Origin: Pogostemon cablin
Lineage: Eukaryota; Streptophyta; Magnoliopsida; Lamiales; Lamiaceae
Length of the DNA stretch: 64,000 bases
NCBI GenBank assembly: GCA_023678885.1
Contig: CM042982.1
Coordinates: 8,742,001-8,806,000, forward strand
Direction: 5' to 3'
The translations under genes were made by a program, and so were the position numbers. Below the pieces are notes generated by a model. It saw only the letters and a list, made by a program, of their open reading frames with translations. It did not search any database and had not been told where the DNA came from. Below are positions 47,221 through 58,793 of this stretch, in pieces. Every line of letters starts with the position of its first letter. The stretch's first letter is position 1.

Positions 47221-47795
47221 GCAGTTAAATTATTCGTAATTGGGAATTATGGATAATTGCAATATGCCCCTCACTATTCTGTATAATTTCATATGAACCC
47301 CATTCATTTAGTAACTTTACATTCCGACTTGGGCATCGACTAAAAAGGCCAATTGACAAGAATTGAATTAATATTATAAGGGTCGAGTTCATAGATCAAA
47401 ATTTTTCCAAGGCTTGAGTAATGGTGGGTGCAATAGCAGGATTGAAATAGCCCATAATCTTAGTAAATGGGCTTATTAACAGCCCAAGAAACCCACATTG
47501 ATACTGTCCACTCGGCCCAACCTCATTCTTGAGCTATAGACCACGTTTGTCTAATAGTAACATTACTTCCTTCGTGTCTTCGGTAATTCTTCATATTTTA
47601 TGTTTTAGTCCATTTAATTTATTATGGGTTAATAAATAGTAGGTACAAAACATATTTAAAAAATACTAAGTGATACATTTGCTTCAGAAAATTATCGATA
47701 AATAAAAAATTATATTTTATTTTTTTTCCATAATACCTATACATACCAGTAAATTAGTTTGCATTGTTAAGATGAAAATAAATATACGTTATTTA

Positions 47796-48115
47796 TACGA
47801 ATGTACATTAGTGTACATTCTATTGAGAAAGAAACTGAAAATACGCGATTAAATTGAATAATCCTACTAATGTACGTGTGCATTCTTGAGGAGAAACAGA
47901 AAATACGTAATTAAACTAAAAAACCCTACGAATGTACATTAGTGTGCATCTTTGAGAGAGAAACAAAAAATACATGATTGAAACTATTGTTAAGTACATT
48001 AGTGTGCATTCTTAGAGAGAAACAAAAAATACGCAATTAAATTGAAGAACTTTACGAATGTATATTAATGTGCATCTTTGAGAAAGAAACAAAAAATACG
48101 TGATTAATTAAATTG
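47796..48115. repeat. Minisatellite, unit about 62-70 bp, five copies
   Basis: The phrase ACGAATGTACATTAGTGTGC with small variants starts near 47797, 47868, 47929, 47991 and 48054. Each copy continues with TTGAGAGAGAAACAAAAAAT and ACG-(C/T)-ATTAAATTGAA-type sequence. Confidence 0.85.
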
Positions 48116-48465
48116 AAAATAGGGTTGTTAAATCTCTCCTTAAATCTCTCACCCATTATTTTTATTTGATTTAGTATACATTAGTGTTCAAAATGAAACT
48201 ACTGTTAGTGAAACGTTGAAATATTTAGCGTTGTAAATAAGGGTAAAACTTGAAAGAGAAATGGACATTTAGATTAAAGTATTAATTAATAATTAGATTA
48301 TATTTAAACGTACCTATCAATAATAATCCCTTTTATTATGCATATATTTCAAAATAATACTACACAATAGTAACACCATTATAGTATTGCGATACTACAA
48401 ACCTAAAAAAAAATGTCATTTAATTTTTATACTTTATTCATCGAACTCAAATATAATTGAGCAAT

Positions 48466-48700
48466 ATTTGTGTGAAACCGTTTAATTTAGTTTTATTTCT
48501 TATTGATTTGATATCATTTTTATTGAAAATATTACACTAAAATATTATCACTCTTAATTTTATATTTCAAATTGTTCATGAAATTATTCAATTAGAATAT
48601 ACACTTTTTCATCAATCAGTTATATTTTTTATTATATATATTATCACTTTTCATTCGTTTTGTTGAAATAAACTTATAGGACAGTTTCACATTAATTTAT
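48466..48700. mobile_element. Decayed MITE of the 'GAGACCGTCTCAC' family
   Basis: The left TTTGTGTGAAACCGTTTAAT and reverse-complemented right AATGTGAAACTGTCCTATA are weak inverted repeats. The interior repeats TATCACTTTTCATTCG-type phrases as in the better copies. Confidence 0.45.
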
Positions 48701-49148
48701 TAGTATTATTTATTATTATTAAATTGTTTGAAATATTCTTATTTTATGATACTATTATTCGCCCAAAAATATATTTTCTTTACGTAGGTAAGGGATTGGA
48801 TATCTTCGCCCGTAATGTATCACTCAATAAAGAGATGTTACACAAGAATCAAAAGTAATGATTCAATTAGTAAGCTACGATAAGATAAGGAGAGAGAAAT
48901 GTACATTAGTAGTATTATATTAGCACAATCACAATTTTTTTTTGTGTACTAATGTAAGTTCTAAAATTTAATTTTTATTTTTAATGTTTAGAATATATTT
49001 AAAATTATAATGATTTTATAATTTTTAAATAGGATAAAGGGCGGCTATTCACAAACCCCGAATTTACTTAAACATACCTCAAAATTAATATAATTAAAAT
49101 TTATTTTTTAAGTGATGTGACTTAAATAACCTTAATAAATAAGTATAT

Positions 49149-50093
49149 GGACGACACTATTGTCACCCGAATCTTTGCTTAGAGCACCCGATCTTTTTAA
49201 AAATGTTTAATGAAATGACAATTATAACCCTACATCACAATTTACTTGAAATGAATACACTAAAATTCATCCGAATACTGGAGAAAATTATTTTGCACAC
49301 CCAGTAGATTTAGAGATGCATACAATAAAAACACAGTGACCCTCCAGAAAAAACGCCTGAGAAGAAAGCCCCCTTCACGTCCAACAAAATCTTAAGCTAA
49401 TTTGTCTGAAAATTAAAAAATATTTACAGAAGATTCGTTGAAATTTAGAATAATAAATTGATGTTTTGTCGTCGTGTGTTGAGATGAAATGAGATGAAAA
49501 AATTAAGATTTCTGCAAAATTAAATATAAAATTAAGATTTCTGCAAAAATTAAATATAACTCATCTTGTGAATTTCTTTTTATGAAGATAATGGACATGT
49601 GGATGACCGGAGATGTTGTAATTGTGATTCTATTATATTGAACACCGAAGAGAAAGTGCTTCGTTTGGATTAAGAAAAGGTACTTTTCAAGTCTTTCAAG
49701 AAATTTAAAAAATGGAGATTTGAGATTTTATAAAATTTACAGATAGTGTATATTTGTGTTTGAGTAATTTTGAACATTAGAGTTTGCAGTAATATTCACG
49801 CAATTTCCAAAAATTTAGTATATTAGTTTGAGATGAAATTTAGAAATGCTCTGTACTCTTTCTTTTCCCTTTCTTCTTCAACCCTTTCTTTTTTCTTGTG
49901 AGATTTATAGTCTTGCGGGTGTGAGCAGGTAACATGTATGTATACTTGTATTGGGTTTACTATACATAGTAATTTTATTTTAAATGTATAATTATTTGTA
50001 ATTTAACTACAAGGTTATAATGGTCTTTTCATTAATTTTTTTTAAGATGATTGGGTGCTCTCAGCAAAGGTTTGGGTGGCAATAACGCCGCCC
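49149..50093. mobile_element. Mutator-like MITE with about 75-bp inverted repeats
   Basis: The left end GGACGACACTATTGTCACCC and the reverse-complemented right end GGGCGGCGTTATTGCCACCC align without gaps and continue through CTTTGCTTAGAGCACCCGAT / CTTTGCTGAGAGCACCCAAT and ATTATAACCC / ATTATAACCT for about 75 bp. TAAGTATAT flanks both sides (49140-49148 and 50094-50102), a perfect 9-bp duplication. It is 945 bp with no transposase. Confidence 0.92.
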
Positions 50094-51359
50094 TAAGTAT
50101 ATTACTACTAAACATACCCCAAAATTACTAAATATACTCATATTTTTTTTTGATAAGGTAAAATTTTATTAATAAAAGAAATTAGTATGAGTAATATCAA
50201 ACCTAGATTGATATGAATGAATGGAATTAAGGGGGAATATAATGAATTCATGAATGGAAAAGAAATGAGAAATGATTGAATGAATAGAATTAGGGGGGAA
50301 TAGAATGAATTCATGAATGGAATAGAAATGACAAATGAATGAGTAAATTTTTTTTTATCGTGATTGGTATCGTTTAGGAATAACTCAAGTAATAGAAATT
50401 GTATTCCTTAATTAGTTTCAATTTCAATAATTGTATTTTTATAATATTATATTTAATATTTAATGTATATAAAATATTAAATTAGTTAAACTTAATGTAG
50501 ATTTCGTATATTTTAATAATATAAAAAATAAAATAAAATAAAATATTAATATTTAAAAATATAAATAAAATCTAAAATAAAAATAAAAGAAACTCTCTTG
50601 TGAGACGTCTATCCCGTGAGATGGATCTTAGACGGATATTTATTTTGATTTATTATATTAAATAATCCATTTTAATTTTGACCTATTAATAATTATTAAT
50701 TGAGATCAGTTATCATATCCTATACAATCTCCTACAAATATGCTAATTTAAAGATATATTAATTGATTTTTTTATAAAAAAGAAACATATCAAAGGAAGA
50801 GATCTTAAGTTTACAGAAAAGAGATGCAATATTGATTTTTCAACGCCGTTTCAGAGAGGAGATGTGGTGTTCGACGTGGTGGTTTGGCCGCGACCATCGG
50901 TTGTGGTGGCACTGATCAAGTACAAAATTCGCGATGTGATGGATGAGCACGTTAATGGATGATGGGTGTATAAGATTCTAGCAGAGATGAAAATTAGTAA
51001 TCTTCTTCAATTATGTAGATTTCATGAAAATCAACATTGGCCGAGAGTGATTTTGTGTGTGAATTTTTATTATTTTTCTTTTAATTTAATAATAGTTAAT
51101 CACAAAATATTAAATTCATGTATTTCCTGATTTTATTGGTTTTTAAATTTCTAATTATTCTGGGTTGGCATTCACTCATTGTTTTTCTTTTTATTTATAT
51201 TTCTTCAATTTAAAGCATATCTAGAACATGTTAAAGTATGTTGGTTTTGTATAAAAGTATGTTGCTTAATAATTTTTACTGTGATATTTAAAAAAAAATA
51301 AAATCATACTTTAGCATGAAACAGACATAAGTTAACATAAACTTAATTTTTTTTATACT

Positions 51360-51850
51360 CTAAGAAAATAAATTATACCTTATCACTTAATATATACTTT
51401 AGCATTAAATCGACATACTCTTAAAAATATATACCTTATCACTTAATATATACTTTAGCATGAAATCGACATACTCTTAACATAAACCGACATACTTTAG
51501 CATATATTAAATATATTTTTGAAAGTATGATTGATTAGAAATTTTACAAAGATACTCTACATAAATAAATCATACTTTAAAATATATTAAACATGCTTTA
51601 CATTTCAATATTTTAATACAAAATCGTCATACTTTAATACAAAATCGACATACAATAATGTAAAATAGAGAAACTATTTCAGGAATGGATTATTGATTAT
51701 AATCTCCAAACTGACATACAAAATCTGAATACTTTAATATAAAACTGGCATACTTTAATAAAAAAAATTGGCATACAATAATGTAAAATAGAGACACTTC
51801 TTTAGAAATTGATTATAATCTCAAAATCGGCATACAAAATCGGAATACTT
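51360..51850. repeat. Short tandem repeats inside the nested MITE
   Basis: A 55-bp unit containing CCTTATCACTTAATATATAC and TTTAGCATGAAATCGACATA occurs twice near 51376 and 51431. Further on, GGCATACAATAATGTAAAAT and AGAGAAACTATTT recur about every 110-130 bp and continue to 52380 after the MULE MITE. Confidence 0.7.
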
Positions 51851-51860
51851 TAATACAAAA

Positions 51861-52219
51861 GGACAAAAGCTTGTGTGTGTCCGGGCACACTAGAGCACAT
51901 TCCGTGTACCTTTAGAATTTTGTGCTAAATTGTATATCCTTTAGTATAAAGATATGTACCATTTATTTTACAAAGCAAAGAATTTTGTGTTAAATTGTAT
52001 ACCCTTTAGTATAAAGATGTGTACCCTTTATTTTCTGAAGAAAAATAAAAAATATAATAAAAAGTGTATACTCTTTAGAACAAAATGATGTACCTTTATT
52101 AATACCCTTTAAAACAAAATGGTGTACCTTTATTAATTGAAGTGTATACTTTTTAAAACAAAATAATGTACCTTATCCATAATACTAAATTCTAAACCGG
52201 GCACACACTAGCCTCATTC
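51861..52219. mobile_element. MULE-type MITE with Pack-MULE-like ends
   Basis: The left GGACAAAAGCTTGTGTGTGT then CCGG and the reverse-complemented right GAATGAGGCTAGTGTGTGCC then CGG are inverted termini resembling those of the 10495-15188 element. ATACAAAA flanks both sides (51853-51860 and 52220-52227). The interior repeats GTACCCTTTATTTT-like phrases, similar to the repeat blocks inside the Pack-MULE candidate. Confidence 0.75.
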
Positions 52220-52599
52220 ATACAAAATTGGCATACAATAACGTAAAATAGAGAAACAGTTTTAGGAATTGAAATCTGACATACAAAACCAGAATACTTT
52301 AATACAAAATTAGCATACATTAATAAAAAAAAATAGAGAAACAATTTTAGGAACTGGTTATAACCTCAAAATTGAAATAAAAAATCATTAATTAATTGTT
52401 TAACGGCAAAAGGGAATATTCAACAATTTCATTGATTTTATTGGATTCCACTAATTTAGGAATTAGTTTTTTTAGATTCCACTAATTTAGGAAGTTCACT
52501 AACCATATATTAATTATATAATATTATTTAATTAATGGATAATGCATGAATATGACATGTTTTACTATCCGTATTTTTATAACCCGTCTCACAAGAGAG

Positions 52600-52706
<107 letters not shown>

Positions 52707-52954
52707 TTAAACTATGTATAAAAAATTATATTTATATTTATATTAAATTTATATATTCAATTTAATTAACAATACTAATTTTTATATATAATTTATTGAT
52801 TTTTATTTTGAATAAACATTGAAAAAAGGAGTATATAAAAATATTGAATTTCTTTTATTTAGATTTTAAATGATTTAATATTTTGTTTTAATTAAATAAT
52901 TTAATACCAAGGTTTTTAATAAATATTATATTTAAATGAAAAATTATTAACATA

Positions 52955-52958
<4 letters not shown>

Positions 52959-53004
<46 letters not shown>
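52959..53004. repeat. (TA)n microsatellite
   Basis: About 22 TA units in the right part of the copy-2 MITE. Confidence 0.93.
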
Positions 53005-53005
<1 letters not shown>

Positions 53006-53466
53006 ATACATAGAATATTATTTATAGTAATATTATATATAAAAAAGCAAGGAATGGAATGAGCAATACCATGGGGTGGGAGAAATGCCCATTCCTTAAA
53101 ATAAGGAATACACATTCCTTATGGAATGGGGATTCCTTATCATAAATTATATCAATCATAAGAATGAAAATACAATTAGAAATGACGATTTCATTCCATT
53201 TCTCATTCCCGCATACCAATCATACCCAAAGGACATATTTACATCAATTATTTAACACATCAATCATAAGAGATTTGCCTAGAATAAAAAGTTATTTTCT
53301 TCTATCTAATTGCGCTTCTAGGACTGATCCACCAATTGTAAAAACTCTGTGATGTACTAAACAGAAAAGGATCGTATAACCAATTTCATAGTCTAATTTT
53401 AATATCCTCCAATATTTTCTCCGAGTCATACCGTTCTCCACGGAAAATAAAGTCATTTCAAGCTTT

Positions 53467-53960
53467 TCAAATCAGCCAAACAAAACATTCACAAGCACAT
53501 ATTGCAAAATCCTTTCCTCTTATCACTAAAATAAGGCTACTAAAGTTTAGTAGGCTTACTGAAGGAATAGAGGGTAGAGTCGTTTGCACACCTATCCAGT
53601 TGAGGCACTTCATCCACACTTGATATGTAAAATCACACTCAAAGAGAATGTGATGAACCGTTTCTGCATTTGAATCACATAATATGCAATTGTTGTTTAC
53701 TCCCGCTGGTAGACTGTGTCTCCTTTGAAGCATCACTTTTGTTGGAGTATGTTCCCATAGAACCCTCCAAGCATGCACTCGAACTTTGGGGATCACCAGC
53801 TTATTCCATACCAAGTTAAATTCTTCCTGCGATGTTACTGTATTCTAATATTTAGACTCAAGAGCTTGTCATATGCTTCGTCGGTAGTATATGTGTCTTT
53901 TCTTCCATTCTTCCATCTCCATTATCCAAAGCACCCTGAGAAGGATAAAATACATTCAAG
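53467..53960 (-). pseudogene. LINE reverse-transcriptase C-terminus (zf-RVT domain)
   Basis: The minus-strand frame reads VWNKLVIPKVRVHAWRVLWE, then LQRRHSLPAGVNNNCILCDS and AETVHHILFECDFTYQVWMK. This is the reverse-transcriptase zinc-binding domain at the end of plant non-LTR elements (pattern W..K.P.K...F.WR....L.T, C..C....E...H.LF.C......W); the CILC and H...C residues are present. A little upstream another frame gives RKDTYTTDEAYDKLLSL, the preceding YSTKSAY-like block, separated by a stop. It is an incomplete relic of roughly 150 codons; the endonuclease and catalytic palm are missing. Downstream lies the interrupted 3' untranslated region. Confidence 0.85.
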
Positions 53961-54376
53961 GGGGCGATTGGTATATCGCACGGAATGAGAATAGGAATGT
54001 GAATGAAAGTGTCGAGGAATGAGAATAGGTATGAGCATTATAAGTGACGTGTTTGGTTGGTATTAGGAATGTCTATGACAGTTATTGATTTTATTTGGTT
54101 TGTTTTAAATTTTAAGATATGATTTTTTTTCTTTGTAAAAAACATGAGTATAACATGATTATAATATTTTGTTTAAAAATATTTTTATTATTAAAAATAC
54201 ATACTCTACTTTAATATTATTATAAAAAATCCCAATAAGTGTATCAATTGAGCTATCATAATTAAAATACACAAATTCACCAAATTTTTATTTAATTATA
54301 ATTTTCATTTGTACTGTACTTAGTTGAAAAATATTATCCCAAATTGTTCAAGAAAAGGAAAAGAAAAGAAAGGTAA

Positions 54377-54440
<64 letters not shown>

Positions 54441-54590
54441 CACCACCGTCACGGATTTTGCAGCATTTTGTAGGGAATGAAAGTCATTCATCCCAAATTT
54501 GTAAGGAATGGTGATTCCTTAGTTTTATGGAATCATTTTATGTTTATTGGAATGAAAGGTATTGACCAAACACCCATATATTTCTTACTT
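53960..54590. mobile_element. MITE related to the 'ATTGGTAT' family
   Basis: The left GGGGGCGATTGGTATATCGC with GGAATGAGAATAGGAATG and the reverse-complemented right GGGTGTTTGGTCAATACCTT with TCATTCCAATAAAC are related to copies 1 and 2, though the interior differs. A (TA)n tract lies at 54379-54439. It cuts the LINE relic on its 5' side. Borders are approximate. Confidence 0.45.
54379..54439. repeat. (TA)n microsatellite
   Basis: About 30 TA units. Confidence 0.95.
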
Positions 54591-54609
54591 TTCATTCCTC
54601 TCTCCAAAG

Positions 54610-56222
54610 TAAGGATGTCAACGGGCCAGGTAGTTAACTACCCAGACCTGACCTGTTTCAAAATTGCCCACTCTGGACCCGCCCCGTGCCCCGTACGGGT
54701 CCTACTTCACAGACCCGCGGCCCGGCCGGCCCCGCCCTGCATTTTTTTTAAAAATCAACATTCATCTAAACTAAACATCTCAACCCTCACACTATAATTT
54801 CCATCAACAGTCATCAACCCTCACACTGTAATCAATAATCTCCATCAAAGTCATCAAAATTATATGTTACATCTCAGCAATGACACTGTAATCTCATTCC
54901 TTGCATCATAATTCTGAAAACTATGATTAAAAACATATACTAACATCACATATACTAGCATTAAAATCCATATACATAGAAAACATATAATAATAAAAAT
55001 TCAAAATATAAATTGAGTCATAAAAGTAAGGATTGAATCATCTGTTTTAAGAATTCAAGAATCAAGATAGATATTAATTCATAAACTCTCAAAATAAGTC
55101 ATCACTGATTCAAGCAGTTGTCTTCCCATGATACTCTTCACTATTAGACATCCTACAATAGATAAAATGAAATTTGAAATAAGTTAAAGATTACTCGTAA
55201 GCGTATTAAAAATAAATTTACACATACCAATATCTCGATCTTCTTATCATCTGAATAATAGAGCATTGTTTCATGCTCTCCACTTGTTGAGTTTTCTAAA
55301 ATATATATAAAAGTAAATTGCCACCATATAGAAAATAATCACATTAAACTATTCATACTCATGTTAAATAGACATTATGCAACATAATTACCTCTTTCAG
55401 AAAGTATCCAATTTTGAGCACACATCAAAGCCTCCACTGTCTTATGGTGAAGCCTACTACGATGAGGACTGATCAATCGTCCACTTGTACTAAAAGCAGA
55501 CTCTGATGCAACCGTAGAAACATGAATGACTAAAATATCTTTTATAATTCAATGCAAAATATGATATTTCCTTTTATTAGACTTCCACCAAACTAAGACA
55601 TCAAAATCAGGAGTTCGTGGCAGAACATCCTCCTTTAGGTATTGATCCAATTCCGACCTCACACTCTTTCTTTTTCTTGTGGAAGCATACAAGTCATACT
55701 AACATAGTGAAGAGTCGACAGCAATATGATTTTCAGTTGAGCAACTTGCATCACAATTTTTTTTCCTTCAACTCATACTGAGTAAGCAACTCACGACACA
55801 AATCAAGAATTTTCTCTACTTCTTTTTCACTTTCAGCAATATAGATCTTGCTAAAATAGAATTCTAACAACACCGTCTTATACCTAGGATCCAACAATGT
55901 TGCTACCCCCATGATTCCATGCACATCAGACCAATATTTATCAAACTTATCCATCATATTAAAAGTCATTTTTTGAACAACCTCTATACTACAAATCAAC
56001 CATTGGCCTAAGGCAAGCTTGATCTCACATATTTTTGGAAAATACAAATTAGCAGTTGGATATTTAGTACCAGAGAACAACTCAGTCACATTATAAAACA
56101 ATTTGAGTTTATTATATATTTCATTTGTTAAGTTCCATTCAACCTCAGTAGACACACACTTATACTTTGCATCACGATGCTTCAAGCGAAAAAACACATT
56201 TTTATACTCCAAAGCAGTTTGT
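54610..56222 (-). mobile_element. hAT element, 3' half, truncated
   Basis: The end at 54610 reads TAAGGATGTCAACGGGCCAG then TAGTTAACTACCCAGACCTG and GGACCCGCCCCGTGCCCCGT. This G+C-rich terminus is closely similar to the reverse-complemented right end of the non-autonomous element at 25441-26143. The transposase pseudogene on the minus strand is cut at about 56222, where unrelated Ty3-type sequence starts, so the other terminus is missing. Confidence 0.7.
55240..56222 (-). pseudogene. hAT transposase (RICESLEEPER/Ac-like), C-terminal half
   Basis: From about 56222 the minus strand reads TALEYKNVFFRLKHRDAKY, then FYNVTELFSGTKYPTANLYF and MMDKFDKYWSDVHGIMGVAT then LLDPRYK, the RNase-H-like region of plant hAT transposases. 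After a frame break near 55751 comes SELDQYLKEDVLPRTPDFDV, WWKSN, then VSTVASESAFSTSGRLISPH and TVEALMCAQNW, the hAT C-terminal dimerisation domain. A last exon-like piece (ENSTSGEHETMLYYSDDKKI, 55300-55240) follows a good intron. The BED zinc finger and first half are lost at the junction, and an in-frame TGA (KYHILH-stop) plus the frameshift inactivate it. Its family would move elements with the termini seen at 54610 and 25441. Confidence 0.9.
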
Positions 56223-56693
56223 CGAGTCTCTTGAAGAGATGGTAGAGAAAGTCAAGAATCGAAACCAAGAAGAGAGTCATGCCCTTATGGAAGAAAAGAA
56301 GCCTCCGGAAACTAAGATCATGGATTCTACCCCACAAAAGCTAAAACCTTCTTATTCTATTGAAATTTTAAATTCTCTTAAGAACTTCCATGATTTTATT
56401 GATAAAAATTTATTTGGTGATTGTAGTAAAAATGTTGCAAGAGGGCATCAACACTTGTCAATGCCCGAATTCTTACCAGGGGATGTGGTTGAAGTTCAAA
56501 ATGCATATAAAGCCCCATGGAAAAAGTGAAACAAGTGGAAAGGGTCATTCCTTGTGAAGAACGCCTTCAGAGAACAATTGTTTGAACTATTTAACAAGAA
56601 GGAAAACGTTCTTGTGGTTGAACGAGAGAGCACAAGGCAATACTTCAAGAAGAAACCTATGATAGTGCCTAAGGACTATTCAAGACCACCATG
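56213..56693 (+). pseudogene. End of a Ty3-type element ORF, unassigned
   Basis: One frame reads FVESLEEMVEKVKNRNQEES, then MPEFLPGDVVEVQNAYKAPW then KK, a TGA, NKWKGSFLVKNAFREQLFEL, FNKKENVLVVERESTRQYFK and VPKDYSRPP with a final stop. I do not recognise a domain. What follows (TTAACGCTCGATGGGAGGCAATCC, in two parts) is the kind of sequence found just after pol in Athila/Tat-type elements, so this is probably the end of a polyprotein or accessory ORF. The 5' side is cut at the junction with the hAT pseudogene. Confidence 0.5.
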
Positions 56694-58793
56694 AGCTAAA
56701 GACTATCGTTCGGCATGAAGACGTTAAACTTAACGCTCGATGGGAGGCAATCCATCATTATCTTTATTGTTTTATTTTGTGCTTTCAATAAGGATTGTGG
56801 ATTTGATATTGTTTTGCAATTTTGGTTTGTAGGTTGATTGTGCTCGTAAGGAAGATGCGTATTGGAGATACGAAAAGTGCTTGATTTGAAGTGTATAGGT
56901 AAGTCACACCACTTTTTGCAAACTTAACTCGAAACTCTTGTTTCAATTTAAGTTTGGGGGATATGGCGTGGTGTGGCATACTTTGTTTTGAAGGCATATA
57001 TTTTTCGTATTTTTAGACTAATTTTAAAAATTTTCTCATGAGTATTGGTATGATTTTGGTACGTTTGGCTATGTTGAAGTACATGATAATCCATATTTTT
57101 AATGATATTGTTGAGCTAATATTTTTGATGAGTTGTTGAGCATGAATGAAGTGTACTGGAAGCACGAATTGAGCCCGGAGATCAAGTCGAGATTCATTGT
57201 GTATTCAATCCGAAAGCTAGTGTCAACCATTTCCACTACCAAATGCCTATTGAGGGAGTTCACTCTATACTCTACCACTTCTAGTTGCTTGACATGAATT
57301 TATTTTATTTGGATTGGTTTGATTAGCATGTCGCTTCATTTGTTATGTTTTGGGAGGTTTATTTTCGTAAGTTGGGATTTTCTTTTCAATCAAAGGTTGG
57401 GATGATTGTGAGCTTAATTGTCATGGATGATATAGAATGTGTGATTTATTGTTAATGATGGTGATTTTTATTCTTGCATGTTATGTGTTTTTGTTTTGTT
57501 TCTTGTTTGTTGAGTCTTTATTTTATGTTTTGTGTGTTTTCCTATTCTTGTCTAGGGATTATTTTGGTGGTTTGTTTAGGGAGGTTGTGAGTCATTTTTG
57601 AATATGAGTGATGACATGTTGTGGTGATAAGTGATGACAAGTTATGATTAAGAATCTCTACACTTTCAAATTGTGACATGTTTTATTTAATTTGTTCAAT
57701 TTTGAGATGAATGTGGTGTAATAAGTTCTTTAAGGTCCAATGCATAAGCTTGTGAGATGTTGATCCTCAATCGTGCATACATGATTTTTCTTCATGAGTG
57801 GATCGGTTGTGTTTGATAAGCTAAAATTTGCTCAAGGACTATAGGGACAAGCCCGAGTAGTGGAGATTAGTAAAATAATCTAAGGTCATCCTTGTTATTT
57901 ATAGTCATTGCCATATATCCCTACCATGAACATCATCCCTAGTCAACCACTTTGAGCCTTTAAGCCTATTTCTTGTGAATTTAGCACATTACAAGCCTTG
58001 ATTACCAACGTGAGCCTTATATATTTACCCTTTTGTGTGGTGATTGAGGAGATGGTAGTTAGAAAGGTTTGATGAGAAAGTAAAAGAAAAAAAGAAAGTG
58101 GTAAACAAGTAAGAAAAAGGATGAAAAGTGCAAAACCAAGAGTGAACATGCAACCTCAAAACAAGAAAAATAAGCAAAGCAACAACAAGATGCTCAAGAA
58201 AATAAAAATCCAAAGAAGGAAGCATGCATTAAAAGAAGCTCAATTCAAGGAAAGTTGATGATTAGTGCTTGTGATCATTAAAGAAAAGAAAGAAAGAAAG
58301 AAATTGTTAAGGAATGGAAGAAAGTAGCTACCTCTTCGATTACTTACACATGATGAGTCACTCTTACCTAAATTCTCCTTACCATACCAAAGAGCCTATC
58401 ATTACATTCTTAATTAAAGACTTTTTTAATCACTAATGGAAACTTTGACAGTTTGTGAATGTAGTCCACGAGCAAGCTTATAGCGAGTCGAGCCAATCGA
58501 TTGATGAGTGTTGTTTTACCACTTTAAAGAGTGTTGAGTGACATTTATAAGCTATGTGAGGCTTGGACTAAAAAGGGACTATATTATATTTTTATTCTCT
58601 TTTGATTGAATTTGTTAATATTTTTTGCATGTCATGAATTTAATGTTGTAGGATGACTTAGCATAAATTGTAATTCTTATTGCTATCGATAAGTTATTAC
58701 TTATGTTCGTTTAATCTTTTCCTAGGAGAAAATCTCACCCCTTGATTTATCATTTTCGTTGTTCGGGGACGCACAACACTTTAAGTTTAGGGG
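56694..58793 (+). mobile_element. Non-coding 3' spacer of an Athila/Tat-like retrotransposon
   Basis: This 2.1-kb region has no durable reading frame. It contains two polypurine-tract-like words: AAGTTTGGGGGATATGG near 56949 and AAGTTTAGGGG directly before the LTR (58783-58793). A purine-rich, A-rich stretch lies at 58060-58330. A long non-coding spacer and duplicated polypurine tracts are typical of Athila/Tat-type Ty3 elements. Confidence 0.55.

Larger units (their letters stand above)
47221..49139. other. Gene-free spacer upstream of the otubain gene
   Basis: It contains the otubain promoter side, a minisatellite (47796-48115) and a decayed MITE (48466-48700). The phrase TAAGGGATTGGATATCTTCG at 48789 resembles TAAGGGATTGGATTTCTCCG at 29243, hinting at a shared old repeat. 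No gene is seen. Confidence 0.55.

Noticed and set aside
47796..48115. Possible CRISPR-like array
   Set aside because: The units are adjacent, variable tandem copies without distinct spacers, and the genome is a plant nuclear one.
56785..58225. Minus-strand frames of 60-70 codons
   Set aside because: They fall in the non-coding spacer of the Ty3-type element and resemble no protein.
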